Positions 19,431-31,973 of a stretch of 64,000 bases of DNA are shown here, one piece after another. How positions within the stretch are numbered: the first letter of the stretch is position 1; each line of letters begins with the position of its first letter. The notes beneath the pieces are model-generated. The model had not been told where the DNA came from and searched no databases. It saw only the letters and a program-made list of their open reading frames with translations. The stretch is from Eudromia elegans (Eukaryota > Chordata > Aves > Tinamiformes > Tinamidae), in contig PTEX01000020.1 in assembly GCA_003342815.1 (NCBI GenBank), forward strand, positions 5,134,791 through 5,198,790. Direction: 5' to 3'. The translations under genes and the position numbers were made by a program.

Positions 19431-20839
19431 GAAAGTATGTCCTAGGCCTACTTGTCTTCAAGTAAAAATAAGTACATCAGAATTCTTTGTATCTGGAACG
19501 AAACATGCAAAAAAAAATAAAATAGAGAAAACCTAAGAATTTTGGGATATTCTATTGTGTTCCAATGCTGAAATATTTTAAAGGAACAGTGAGGAGATAA
19601 ATTTTAGCTTCATTTCTCTTACTGAATGCATCACATTTGTTTCTATGTTCTCCTCATACCCTGTGATGAAACCATCCAACTTGGTGTTTTCCGAAAGGAA
19701 TGTGCTTTTCTTTCTTCTCTATACTCCTAGTGTGTTTCATACAGCAAAGGTATTTTGAAAGGATGAGATACGAGTAATACTCTTGAAACTGTTAAGTAGT
19801 CCATCTCTGCTTATAGCTGCAGTATTTTCAGTGCTGGTGAGAACTGTTTTTCTGAGTGTGTCATGTGACCGTTATTTCCAATTACAGCATCGGTGATGTC
19901 TTGGGTTGACTAAGTCGTCAGGTTGCACATACTCCTACCAGAAGGTCTTTTGTTTCCTCTTAATTTAGAGTATTATAATAAAGTGTGATCTAACTATTAC
20001 GATAAATAGTATGTAAAGTATGAGTATTTTATAATAGATTTCAGTGGCTTATGGGATCAGAATTTAACTTTCATTCTGCAAGGTAACATAATATATCTCA
20101 AAGTGAACAAAAGCATAACATTGTCAAAGGCTTTTCAACCTCCTAATTTATTTCAAAGATGGAAATATGTGTTGAAGAACAACTCAGTTTTCTTTTACAT
20201 CTATATCCTATATCCTCTGCCTCCTCATTTTCTACTTAAAATAATTTTCATTATCAGGAACATACAATGAAAACACAAATCAGAAATTGGATCATGTTTA
20301 AAATTAGAATTATTATAAATGGTTTTGTTCTTCTGACAGTCTTTAGATGAAGTATTTTAAAAATTGCAAAACTAATTCAGGCAATTGAATCTAATGCATT
20401 TCAAAGTTACTAGAGTAATTTCTAAAGATTAATCTTAAGAGTCAATAAATCTAATCTAAAGATTAGTCTAGATTCCATTTTGAAGAATTCCTGCATCTGT
20501 GAAAATGTATTTTGCTATGGAATAGTATTTATAGTTTAGATATAGGCAAACTACACATTTCTCCAACAGGGCAGTTGTTTGCTAAAGCAGTATTTTCACC
20601 TATAAGAAATTGAGACTGCATTTGGTCTGAAGCTTAACTGAACAGAATGGAAATAACATGTTCAAATTGCTCGTTTTTGGGTATTACTTGATATATACTT
20701 GATACATGGATATGAAAAAAAGAGGCCTTTTTATAAAAAGGAGGACTGTCTAAAGCAAACGGATGAAGACTCTTGGTTATGTACAATTTGTCTTGTCATC
20801 ATTCTCTATCTTGTTAGATAGATCTGTTTAAGTTTGTCC
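19431..20839. other. Unique AT-rich non-coding stretch
   Basis: AT-rich DNA between two minus-strand CR1 pieces, with no gene or repeat recognised. Its composition contrasts with the GC-rich DNA on either side. Confidence 0.5.
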
Positions 20840-21176
20840 AACAGCTCTTTGCCCATCTGCGCAGGTCTCCTGCCTCCCTTGCTTGACTTCTTCCTTGTAG
20901 GAATGCACTGATCCTGAGCTTGGAGAAAGTGCTACTTGAATATCAGCCAGCTCTCCTGGACCTCCCTTCCTTCTAGAGCTCTGGCCCAGGGGATTCCTCC
21001 AAGTAGCTCTCTGAAGAGGCTAAAGTTAGCTCTGCTGAAGTCCAGGGTTGTAATCCTACTTCTTGCCCAGCTTCTTCCTTACAGGATGTTGAACTCCAAC
21101 ATCTCATGGTGGCTGCAGCTGAGACTGCCCCCTAACCTTCACATTTCCAATTAGACCATGTCTGTTAGTATCAGGT

Positions 21177-21705
21177 CTAGCAGTGCCTTCTCCTTGTTGG
21201 CTCTTCAACCACCTGCATCAGGAAGTTATCTGCAATGTTCTGCAGGAACCTCCTGGACTGTCTGCTCCCAGCTGTGTGGTTATCCCAGCAGACATCAGGG
21301 TGGTGAAGTCCCCCATAAGGACTGGTGCCTGTGATCTTGAGGCTGCTTACAGCTGCCTGTAGAAGCCTCATCCACTTTCTCACCCTGGTCAGGAGGCCTG
21401 TAGTAAACTCCCATGACAGGGTCACCCCTGTTGGCCTGCCCTTTATTCCTCATCTGCAGGGTCCTGACTTGCGCTTCATCCTCCCCTGTGCTGAGCTCCA
21501 TACATTCCAGTTGCTCGCTCATGTAAAGAGCAACTCCACCGCCTCGCCTTCCTGGCCTGTCCTTGCTAAAAAGCCTAAAGCCCTCCATGGCCACGTTCCA
21601 GTTACGAGAGGTGTACCACCATGTCTCTAACTGGGATGACACCATGGCCGCACATCTGCACACACATTTCCAGTTCCTCATGTTTATTCCCCATGCTGTG
21701 TGCAT
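21177..21705 (-). pseudogene. CR1 ORF2 endonuclease remnant
   Basis: Two overlapping minus-strand frames encode the middle and end of the CR1 endonuclease. The upstream frame shows FSKDRPGRRGGGVALYMSEQ and VMGVYYRPPDQGEKVDEA. After a frameshift the other frame shows HHPDVCWDN and QSRRFLQNIADNFLMQVVEE. The GDFNHPD-type active-site block of intact copies is damaged: the Asp and Asn before HPD are not in frame. Loss of the frame and of this block make it non-functional. Confidence 0.85.
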
Positions 21706-21965
21706 TTACACAGAGGCGTTTGAGCTGGCCTGCCAACGTGCCTCTCTTTATAGCTGTGGCAGCTGTAACTGCAACTCAACTTTGTGAGCTTCAGTAGCTC
21801 TCCTGTTTTGCTCCGTTTCCTCTCCAGTGCTTCGGGTATCCCTCGCTGACTCTGGTGTTAAGCTGTCATGAATAGCATGTTATGCTGTCACCTACCTTAT
21901 CACCAGCATCCCTGATACCCCCTGCACCCCTCAAACCTAGTTTAAAGCCTTATCAGCGAGCCCAG

Positions 21966-22202
21966 CTAGCTCTTGACCGTCTTCCTCCTCTGGGAAAGAC
22001 GAATCCCATCTAATGCCAGCATGTCTGATACTATGTGAGGCTTCCTGTTGTCAAAAGAACCAAAGTTTTGGCAATGACACAAGACATGGAGCCACATGTT
22101 AATGGACTGTATTCTCCTGTTTCTTTCCATACTGCTATCAGTACCAAAGACAATGGAAGAGAAGATGACCTGAATGATGACCAGGCCCCCACGGTTTGGC
22201 AT
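21966..22202 (-). pseudogene. CR1 ORF1 C-terminal remnant
   Basis: A 78-codon minus-strand frame related to the end of CR1 ORF1, with the order VIFSSIV, MERNRRIQSINMWL, FDNRKPH and LDGIRLSQRRK. In intact copies the last block is DGxHLS. Here the catalytic His position is Arg, so the esterase site is lost. Confidence 0.75.
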
Positions 22203-23104
22203 GGCTGTCGAGAGCCCATGTTATGCTTTTGTACATAAGCACTCTAAGTGCTGATTATACCTCTCTAATAATGTAAGGTACCTATGCAGTTGTAAAACGT
22301 TTTCAGAGGTTAAAACACTTTGTCAAAATACAATGAGCACCATAGTCTATTATTTTTTTCCTTCAAATGTCTCCCCCTCCCAAAAAAAAGGTATGAGAAT
22401 TATATCTGGAAAAAGCTTTTGAGGTACTGGAAGACATTTTATTTCCAATTCTGTGATAATATTTCCAAAAATATATTTTGCCAAAGGCAGTAGGTAAAGA
22501 GACCCTCCAACAGTGCCTCAGGCTGCCCTTTCATGTTTGTTTTCTGTACAGGCAACAGAATTCATCATGACAGTAGAATATTCTGCTAGCGTATCCTGGG
22601 GGCATATGTTCACCGAAAGCCTTGTTCAATGCCCAGATTGCCAGCTCAAACAATTAGCAGTTTTTGCTATTAAACTAGAAAGAACTGAAACTTCTAAGTC
22701 AGCCTCAGATGTTTAAGAGTATATATTCCACAAGGCTATACCGTTAATCCAAGCTGACTACAACACTTTCCCAGGAAGAGTTCTTTTCTTTGTGTCTGGT
22801 ATTCACATCAGTGTGGCTGTACTAAATGGTTAAAATGGTATTTTGAAGAAGTCCTTTGAGCTGTAAGAGGAAACACAATAATTGTCCCTTTTTCATCACT
22901 CTGTCAATAAATAAGCATTGGTTTCCCACTGAACTCATCTGAAAGATTCCCAAAGTCTAACTGTCCCGAGGTTTTCCACTCTAACTCTTATGGGTGCTCT
23001 CCTTCTGAGCAGCCTCCAAATTTAGTCGCTCAAGCAATGTTGGAGCTGTACTTCCTCCCACCTCCACAAAAAATATGGAAAGTCATGTGATTACAAATAA
23101 ATAA

Positions 23105-23250
23105 ATCTACATGTATTTTTATATGCTTAATATATAATATTATGGCATATATATGGTATACAGTATATAATAGCTTTTGCACTATATATATTAGTTATAA
23201 GTTATATGTTTGTTACATGTTATATATAATATACATATATATCTTTCCCT
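23105..23250. repeat. AT-rich low-complexity block
   Basis: Dense TATATA and TTATAT words interrupted by single bases, ending just before the GT repeat at 23,305. Confidence 0.8.
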
Positions 23251-23298
23251 GGTATTTGCTGTTTGATTTTGAGATTTTCAGGGAACATTTTCAACATT

Positions 23299-23318
23299 GG
23301 GGGGGTGTGTGTGTGTGT
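23299..23318 (+). repeat. G7 run followed by a (TG)n repeat
   Basis: Seven G residues pass directly into about seven TG or GT dinucleotides. Confidence 0.85.
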
Positions 23319-25709
23319 AGTCTCAGACCTGGAAAAGTATTGCCTCATCAACATAGGTGTTCCAGAGAGAGGAGTTTCGAGTGCCATGCTGTGTATCATG
23401 AATTTGATGAAGGCCTGAGATTTGACATTCCTACTGCTTCACAAGAGAAATATAAGGCTTCTCGTTATTAAAAAAAAAGGAAATTAATCTTAGCACATCT
23501 CTCATCTTTTCTTGTCATTAAAATATCTATTATTTGGGCATTATATTTAATAAGTTCAAATCAAAAATTGCATTTGAAATACATTGCAATATGATACATT
23601 CAGATCTTTCTGAATACTTTAAAAAGGAATCACATTTTATTGTGCTTTTATTGAGTTCAACTTAATGCTAATAAGGAGTAAAAATGAACGAATTATTAAA
23701 TTTTCATGTTTTCAATAAGTATTGAACCATTTATTTTAAAACTTTTCCATCTATGGATTTGTATATTCACTTTTATGGAGTATTACTACCCATATATTGA
23801 AATAATTATCTTGCAAAGTGATTTTTTTCTTAGAAGAAGGCTTCCTTCATTTTTCATGCTAGTGAAGAACAAAGCTGATTTTTAGTTTTGTCTTTAAGAA
23901 CAGCTTCCTTTAACAATAGTCTTTTTTAGGTTTCCAAACTGAAACATTTGCTCTGCCTGATTTTGTGTCATATATCCTTCTAATTCCAGACACACTGCTT
24001 CTGCTGGAAGCAGAAAAAACAAAGCAGGCCCTTTAATTGCTTTAATTGCTAAATTCAGTTCGATTCTTTGCTTGCTGAGCAGAACCACGGAAATCTGTGG
24101 CAATGCCCATTTATTTTTGAAAGCTCTTGTTCATAGGCAATGTAAGATGTTATCTCTGAGATGTGAGTAGACTTTTATTACATGAGATAATAACTAATTG
24201 CACTTGGTGTGCCAATTTAAAATATCAGCTCTGTTAATTACTACGTATCTCAACTCTGAGTTTCCAGACTCATCCCCAAGACAGCTCTAGCACATCACCT
24301 TTCAATAGCTGTCTCCCAAATTAGTAAAATTCTTGCCTCCCCTCACTAGGTAGCATAGCTATGCATTTTCAAAATGAATTCATCACAGAGCATAGAATAT
24401 TTAAGACCTGCACAAGGCTCTGGAAGAAGTTTTGTTGTTGCAGAAGGAAAATGAGTACTTTCTTTTACAAAATCCCTTGCTGAAGAGACTACTTCAGGGT
24501 ACATAGATTTTGTTCAAAGCTGATCCACCTGAGTTGAGATGCTGTAAAGGAGAGCTGCAGAGTCAGAGAAAAGGAAAAAAAATACATGCATATTTGTAGC
24601 AGAATCTTTAATTTTAATGGGTGTTGAATTGATAAAGGTTATCATATGTAAGATAGTGTGATATGGAACAGAGACACACAAAGATAGGTTCTTGCAGCAA
24701 AACTCATACTCATCAGCAGAGGAGGAGTAACCTGCCACTCATGCCCCCAGGCTTCTCTTATTCTGCATTAAATTTATAACCATATCCACCCAAAGCAATT
24801 TTAAGCGGATGCATTGAACTCCACAACTGCGCTAAGAATGGACTGGCAATCTGTTATGACCTCTTGTGTCTGAATTACAGAGCAAGTGAATGTGATCGGT
24901 TTCTGGTAGGTGCCTTGCCCTTGGTGAAGTGCTATTATATCAGTATGAAGTAAATAATTTCATTTAAATCTTTCAATGAAAATATTTGTGTGTTCCCAGA
25001 CTAGCTAAGATTGGGCTTCTGAGCATGCATCAGTCTGGAGACGGAGGTAGCATGAACCCATAACACAATATGATTCAAAAGTAAAGGAAGTTCTGCTCAA
25101 GTGTCTCAGTAGACCCAGTAGCTTAAGTGGACTCAGCAGGATAAGTGTGCTTAGGCCTTACGGCCAATGTACTCAAAATGCTTTCAGTTTATTCACAAGT
25201 AGCTATGATGCTGCAAGTACCCAGATTTTGCATAATTATTTAGTAGACATTCAGGAAGGTGGCACATTTGGTTTCTGTATTTTCCTGGTCTGTAAAGGGT
25301 TGAACCATGTCTTTGGCATCCCAGAAAAGTGTGCTAAATTTAAGAGTGTCCATCATTCATGTTAAACTGTACTACTATGTAGCTAGGAGTGTAATATTCA
25401 TGGGGAGAGAAATCAGGATGATAAAATTAGGAATATAACTCAAGAAGAGAAAGTACTGGGCTGTACATGTCACATGATATTGATATTAAAAAAAAAAATC
25501 ATTTTCGCCCTAAATAATGTAGATCACCCCTGAAAGAAAAAAAAAAGGAAAATAGATTAAGTCTAGAAATTCTGAGGAAAAACTAGGCCGTACTGATGAT
25601 CCTTATTTAATTCAAGAGGAATATGGGTTATTTGTAGTGGCTTGAGAAGACTATTGACAGTTGAGGGACTTTATTTTAATCCTAAGCACAGACAGGGGAG
25701 TTATCATCA

Positions 25710-25772
25710 TTCTAATGTTTGATTCTTCCCACACTTTCCCACAATCTTTCTAATGTTTAATTCTTCCCACAC
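25710..25772 (+). repeat. Short direct duplication, offset 38 bp
   Basis: TTCTAATGTTTGATTCTTCC at 25,710 recurs at 25,748 with one substitution, and both copies continue into CACAC. Confidence 0.85.
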
Positions 25773-26612
25773 AGCTACTTCATCATCTACAGTAAGATTT
25801 CTATCAAATATTATTAAGCACAATATATGCTTAATTACATTACTTCCACAGCAAACTGGCCATAAAAACCTCATTGAAACATCTGTCAGAAATACTAAAA
25901 TATTCCATGACCTTTGTTTATTAGAAGAAATTATTTTTCTTTTTACATTCAATGAACATAAAAGTCAGATGAAATTTATTCATTTGCTGCAAAAGTCAGT
26001 TCTGGTAATAAGTAAGCTTTTAAATTGTTTTATTTGCATGCATATGTTTGCTCTCACTGGAAATATTCCAGTGTGCTAATTAGTTGCTAATCTTAATAGA
26101 CATGGAAGGAGTTATAAAAATAGAACAAACTTTTCCAAAACCAATGTAAAGTCAATGCTGCATTCATACTCTCCTGGAACATTCATTGTAGTCAAGATTG
26201 TCAAGTTGCCTATTAGCAAGTAAAATATTTGTCATTGAAAAATCCCGGTGCCTTGCAATACCACAAACTCAGTCATTGGGTTCAATATAGAAAATTTGAG
26301 ACAAAGCTTTCTGAGGTTAAATCCATGAAAAGCAATTTTGTGTCCAAAGCCATGGTAGAAAAGCTGATACCTTTTTCTGGTTTATTTTCTTAAGCTTAGA
26401 ATTCATTTGAGAAGCCAGTTATGAATATAGCATTTGTCAATGTATACATTTTGTGTGCAATTAAACATGATATATCATTGTTTACTAATAGCAGCAGCGT
26501 TCTAAGTGGCAATGCTCTCCAAGTTTTTTGATCATGAATAGCCACATCACTAGGATGGTTAAAAGAAAAAAAAAAAATCTTACTAAAGAGAAAATTAAAA
26601 GCCTATAAATCG

Positions 26613-26632
26613 TAAGAGAAAGATTTCTCTTA
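26613..26632. repeat. Short palindrome
   Basis: TAAGAGAAA and TTTCTCTTA are exact reverse complements separated by two bases. Confidence 0.85.
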
Positions 26633-26877
26633 AGAGAAAAAGATAGTAAAGAACACTTTATGTAGCATAAAAAGCTTTAATACGATTTAGTGGTTTGAAG
26701 ATGAGGCTAGAGAATTTTAAGCTGGAAATATACTGCAAATTTTAGCAGCAAGTTATTAATCAGTGGAGCAGTACTCGAGCACTTAGATCTTCAAATCATA
26801 TTCCACTAAAGAAGCAGCCTCCTCACAAAAATTCCTTGTTGAAATCATATAGTATGAGTTCTTTAGGAAGTTTTATA

Positions 26878-26892
26878 AATATATATATATAT
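26878..26892. repeat. Short (AT)n microsatellite
   Basis: About seven AT dinucleotides. Confidence 0.8.
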
Positions 26893-29800
26893 GTATAAAT
26901 CTTAAATGATAAATTTTCCTGAAGGGTTTTAACAAAAGCATCTCCGATGATTCTGGTGAAAAGACTGGGGCCAAATGTATATTTTGTTATTAAAAAAAAA
27001 ATTGATGACCATTCAATAAAACCCTGCTGTGCTTATATGCACAAGATGTTGGCAGAAGAATGACATTTTAATCAGTAGGGTAGTAGATGCTAGTAAAGAA
27101 ATTGACTAACTGGAGATGAAAATAATGGATTTTGCAAAATCTTAATCTGCAAATATTTATTAAGGATATTTTAGCATTTATTAAGTAAAGTTCCTGAAAT
27201 TTTGTTTTCAATGAGGAAGTTCAAGTCTTCATGGTAAGAAGACAAGTAAGGAGAAGGTAAGGAGAATTAAATGTTGGAACAGCATAAATTAACTCTATGA
27301 TAAAGGCTGTTAGGCAAGTGTGTGAGGCAAGATACTCCAGTGGATGGACTAGCGTGCAGAGTCCAAGACTACATAGAGACAGAGCATTAGCTTGTCTTCA
27401 TGAGTGCACTGGACTGTTTTTTTCTCTGAAATCTTGTGCTGTTGTTAAGATTTTGAGACTCCAGCAGTCATGTGAATAGGTGGGAGTCAATGCACATGTA
27501 TTTCTGACAATGTTGTGTTCCTTTTCAACATGTAGAATCAGCTGCATAATAATACTACTATACTAACAATAATACTACTTTCAGATATCACACCGATACA
27601 TGACAAATCCTTAGCAGCCAGTTAGAGACATTAAAATACAGTATTTATCTTATTGTGATTTTGTTATTAATCCTTTAGCAGAACAAATTTATTTTCTAAT
27701 GTGAAGAGCTTGGTAGAAAAAAAAAGGGCATACACATTCTCAGATCAAAAAGAAAAAAATTACATTTGAAAATGGTTAGGTCATTTTTTTAGCTGTTGTT
27801 TTCCAAATAAGAAATGTAAGCCAAAACATGTTAGCCATTTCTAAAAATCAGATTGGGAAAAATCTGCTCAGGTGTGATTGAAAAAATGTTAGAACAATTT
27901 GTTTGAGAAGTTCTAGTGTAATCAAACCATGAAAATCTGATGTCCTGTATCCTTTGAAGGGGGAAGCTGAAAAAAGGTTTTAAATTTCCTGTTGAGATGC
28001 CCAGACAGATAATTGTTTGGCTTTGCCATCAAAGTGAGCTCAAAGGTCCGGAAGCTGGAAGTTGAGGGAGTAGAAATCTACCCATGATTCTTGATCCACC
28101 GCTTTAGCACCCTGGGCAGGAATAGAGGTGTTGGCTCTCCTGGGATCTACTACTCCCCCAGCTGATGAACACAAATCATGCATGAAAGAAACATCCTCAC
28201 TTTGATGCAAAGGAAATAAGTATACTGCCTTGCTGTTTTAAGAGGATTAAGTGTCATCAGGAGTAGACTGGGAAAAGTGGTTTGGTCAGAAAGACTGAAA
28301 ATGGGGAGAAACAAGGATGGGAGAAAATGGGACCAATGGATCACTTGGGGCAAGCGAAAAGGACCTCTGAAGTAAATCCAAAGTTACAAACCTGTTACCA
28401 GTTGAGTTGCTAATGAGACATCACCTAGATACTTTGGAAAGAACAAAAAACCAGTAAATTCACAGAGCTGTTATGACTTGCATTAGTTTGGCAGGAATTT
28501 CTGTAGAGTCTTTCTAGGCATAGACAACATGATCTCTGCCTTATTTGGGCTGTGGGCTCTGCAGCAGGGAAAGTAGCATAGACAAGGCCATGTCCTGATT
28601 ACCTGCAGCTACGGAGTTGGTGGAAAGAGACTTGCAGGAAGAAAAAAGAAATTCAGGCAAATCAGTGTAGCTCTGGAGAAATAGAGATTATCCCTGTGTG
28701 TGTCAGTGATCTCAACAGACTGATTTGTTCAGAGCAAATGTTTCACATATATTCTCCTAATGTTCTGCATGCAAAGTTGACACTCAGAATGTAATCCGTA
28801 AGTGTTGGGTGCAGAAAAACACCACCCTTGGAAAGCATGGAACAGCTTTTATACAAGCAGAATCCAAGTGAATTTACGATCTTTCAGCATGGAAAAGAAA
28901 CAACGATGAAGGTAATATGACATGTTCTGTAAAACTTGACTGCCATGAAAATGGAGAATAGGGAACAATTTGCTGTTTCTTAGAATAACTGCAGGAAACA
29001 TCAGAAGAGATATTCAAGGTGCAGATCAGAAGAAAACAAAGGTCTTTTTTCACATAGTGCAACTGAACCGTAAAATTCATTGTCTCAGAAAGCCATGCCT
29101 GCCAAAAATATAAATAATTTCTAAAGGCGATTAGGCAAATTTACAGAATATCATCTATCAAAGGTTATTACAATGAAAGAGGAAGATATAACCTTTGACT
29201 TGGGAAGCCCTTCAAAGAAGTAACTTAGCAGGAGAACATCCATTTTATTTCTGTTGACATAAGCTCACCTACACTAAGTGTTTTTCTCATCCATTCAGAA
29301 ATGACTGTGTACACAGCCTGTGCAGATTACAAATGGCAAGGGCCTAACAAATAGCAGTGTTATCTCCTTTGACCAGATACAAAGTCAGATACTGTGATTT
29401 AAGAGCCCATTGATGTTACACAAGGGATGTGACAGGTTGCACAAAGCACACTTATTGTATTGCCATGAGTGTAATCACAATGAAACCCAAACCTTGGGAT
29501 CCTGAAATGGAGCCAACCGTAGAGTGGAAAAAAAAATGCATGAGGAAATGTGCTATCAAAAGAGAAGTGGCATGTTTGGGAGCGCAGATTTAGTGGCAAA
29601 TCCAAAGAGCTTCCCGTTCTTTCTTTTCCCAGATTTAAAATTTATGTCTATATTTTATGTTCATACTGCCTTAACTGAAGAATAACTATGTGTTTTGCTT
29701 TCCAGTAATAAATGGTCTTCCTAGTAGAGGGTAGAACAGTATTGATCTGTGCTTGACCCTCAGTTAGACCATTGGTATAGCCATTTATCCATTCTTGTTC

Positions 29801-31934
29801 AAGGTATATTCACAAAATGACAAAATTAATACTTTTGTTTCTTAACATTTTGGATAAATATCTTTGTAAACCGATTTTTTTTTATTGTTGCTAAAAATAA
29901 TCAGCTCAATCTAGATACGAGAATTACTAGTTAGATCTCTGATGGTGAGGTTTACCGTACATGAATCCCACCAAATAATTGTAGACATTCTGGTTAGCAT
30001 AGCTATGGAACCAGTTAAATTCTTCTGGAAAAAAAAAGTAGTTTTTCATTATGGTGGACTGGGATCAAAGCTCCAAAATACAGCACCGGTTAAGCAGACA
30101 TCTAACAATATGAAACTCAAGTTTTCCCTGCAATAGGAAAATATCATACCTTCAACGTCCCAGGTGTGCCTTATGTCTGCCATGTCTCCTGGCCTGTGTT
30201 CTGGAAAGTCCAACTCGCTTTGAATTGTGTCAATTCCATGTGAAGGATCTGGATCCTTTGTACTTATCACTAGGTGACCTGGTTAAGGCTAAGAGAATTA
30301 AACACAAAATACACTGAGGATCAAAGGAGCAAAGGAGCAATGATAGCTGAGAGAACCCGAGTAACCTCAGGGATGATGAAGGGAACACACTGAATCAGCC
30401 AATTCTAAGGCCATCAAGAGAACATTTATAGCACTTAAGTCCTTTTACGAAACTCACCAAGATGACTCAGGAAAAGAAACTCTCTCCGGAATGACAAATA
30501 AACAAAGAGGGATTGCTTCCCAAAGGGACAATAGGTTTAAGTATACGAAAATTGTGGGGTAACAGAGCAGAGCCATCAAAAAAATACATATTCCTCCCAG
30601 CCTTATGTCTTCTCCATGGGGGTAAACATTGAAGTTCTCCCATAACAGATAGCTTACCATCCCCACTTTGATATGAGCCAAAGTATTGAGTGCTAATGAC
30701 TATTTCACACTATGTCATCTAGCAATCATATCACCTGGGTAGCACCTCCAGTAAAGCTATAAAGATTATAGAAAAAGTCTCCAACACAGTCATTTTGGGC
30801 AGAAATCTTCTTGAATATTCATAGTGAAAAATGTTCTTACCTGCATGACTTCTCATTTTTAACTGAAGTGTGGACAAGGCCTGAAATAGAGGTGAGTTTC
30901 ACTTCTACTTTTGGTTCTGATTCAGAATCTCTGCCTCCCTTCATGTGTGTTTCTGTGTTTTATTTTCTTTTTGAACTAGATTTTAGGTACATTAGCTTTG
31001 TCAAAAATTTGGAAGTATTTTTCTGTCCCTCACAGCTTTGTCTCTGTTTAACTTCAGAAAAGTGAAGAAGTGTATTTGGTTTATAACTGTTAATCCTTGC
31101 ATTTGTTTTACCTCTACAGAGTATGATTGTTCTGTTTGTGACATTTGTCCAGTTTCATTTAGCCCCCCACAAAGCAGGCAGCGCTGACCACACATAATTT
31201 TCTTACCTGAGAAAAGAAAGCTGATGCCATGCAGTGAGCACGATACATATAGATACAGCTTGGCCAAACACCACCATGAGTGCTGCGAAATTAAATTTAT
31301 TTGTCCACATCCATTTCAAACTAAGAGTTGTTTTAAAGTTCAATAGTCCACAGAAGTGAATGGCTCACATAATATTTACTTGTCTGTATAGTCCTTGCAT
31401 TGGGATAGGTTCATTTTACATCTAGTTCTTTTAGAGCCAGTGCAGCTAGATAAGAAGAAATGTTTTATTTCCTATTATTTTTACATTCATGACTGACACA
31501 ATTATGAATAATGCACGGAAATAGAAAGCATCTAAACCATCTTCCTCCTATCTCAGTAAAAAAGAAAAGAAAGAAGAAAAAAATAAACTTCTTTCTGAAA
31601 CAATCAAATAGGATGTGACAAATCCTTTCTATATAGAGGATTTGCATTCGGGATACTTCCCTCTCTTTTCCTTTTTGTATTGCTGCTTGCCTTGAATCAT
31701 ACATAAGAAAACAAATCTAAATCACGCCCTGCTGAGGTGACTTGGTACTGTCCCAAGCTGCCCCCTTTTTTGTCTGAAAAGTATTTTTACTTTTCAGCTT
31801 TCCCACAAGGGATAAAATTAAGACATAATTGCTTTTCACCTTTTATTGTTGGATCCCACTGAATGCCACTATGAAGCTTTGTAAAACAGCACTGCAGAAA
31901 GAGAATCTTTGGTGTTTCATTCTCATGCATTCTT

Positions 31935-31973
31935 ACACTATACAAAAGACTGTCACACTATACAAAAGACTGT
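31935..31973 (+). repeat. Perfect 19-bp tandem duplication, period 20
   Basis: ACACTATACAAAAGACTGT occurs at 31,935 and again at 31,955 with one C between the copies. The copies are identical, so the duplication is recent or polymorphic. Confidence 0.95.

Larger units (their letters stand above)
20840..22230 (-). mobile_element. CR1 LINE internal piece: ORF1 end to ORF2 linker
   Basis: A second minus-strand CR1 piece. From right to left it contains the C-terminal end of ORF1 (21,966-22,202), the endonuclease of ORF2 (21,180-21,780) and the linker before the reverse transcriptase (20,840-21,180). The 3' half is absent. It overlaps in content with the copy at 17,913-19,430, so it is a separate insertion. 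Confidence 0.85.
22240..29000. other. AT-rich gene-poor stretch, first half
   Basis: About 6.8 kb with no recognised gene or transposon. Microsatellites and one local duplication are listed separately. Open frames are short and lack splice or start context. Confidence 0.5.
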
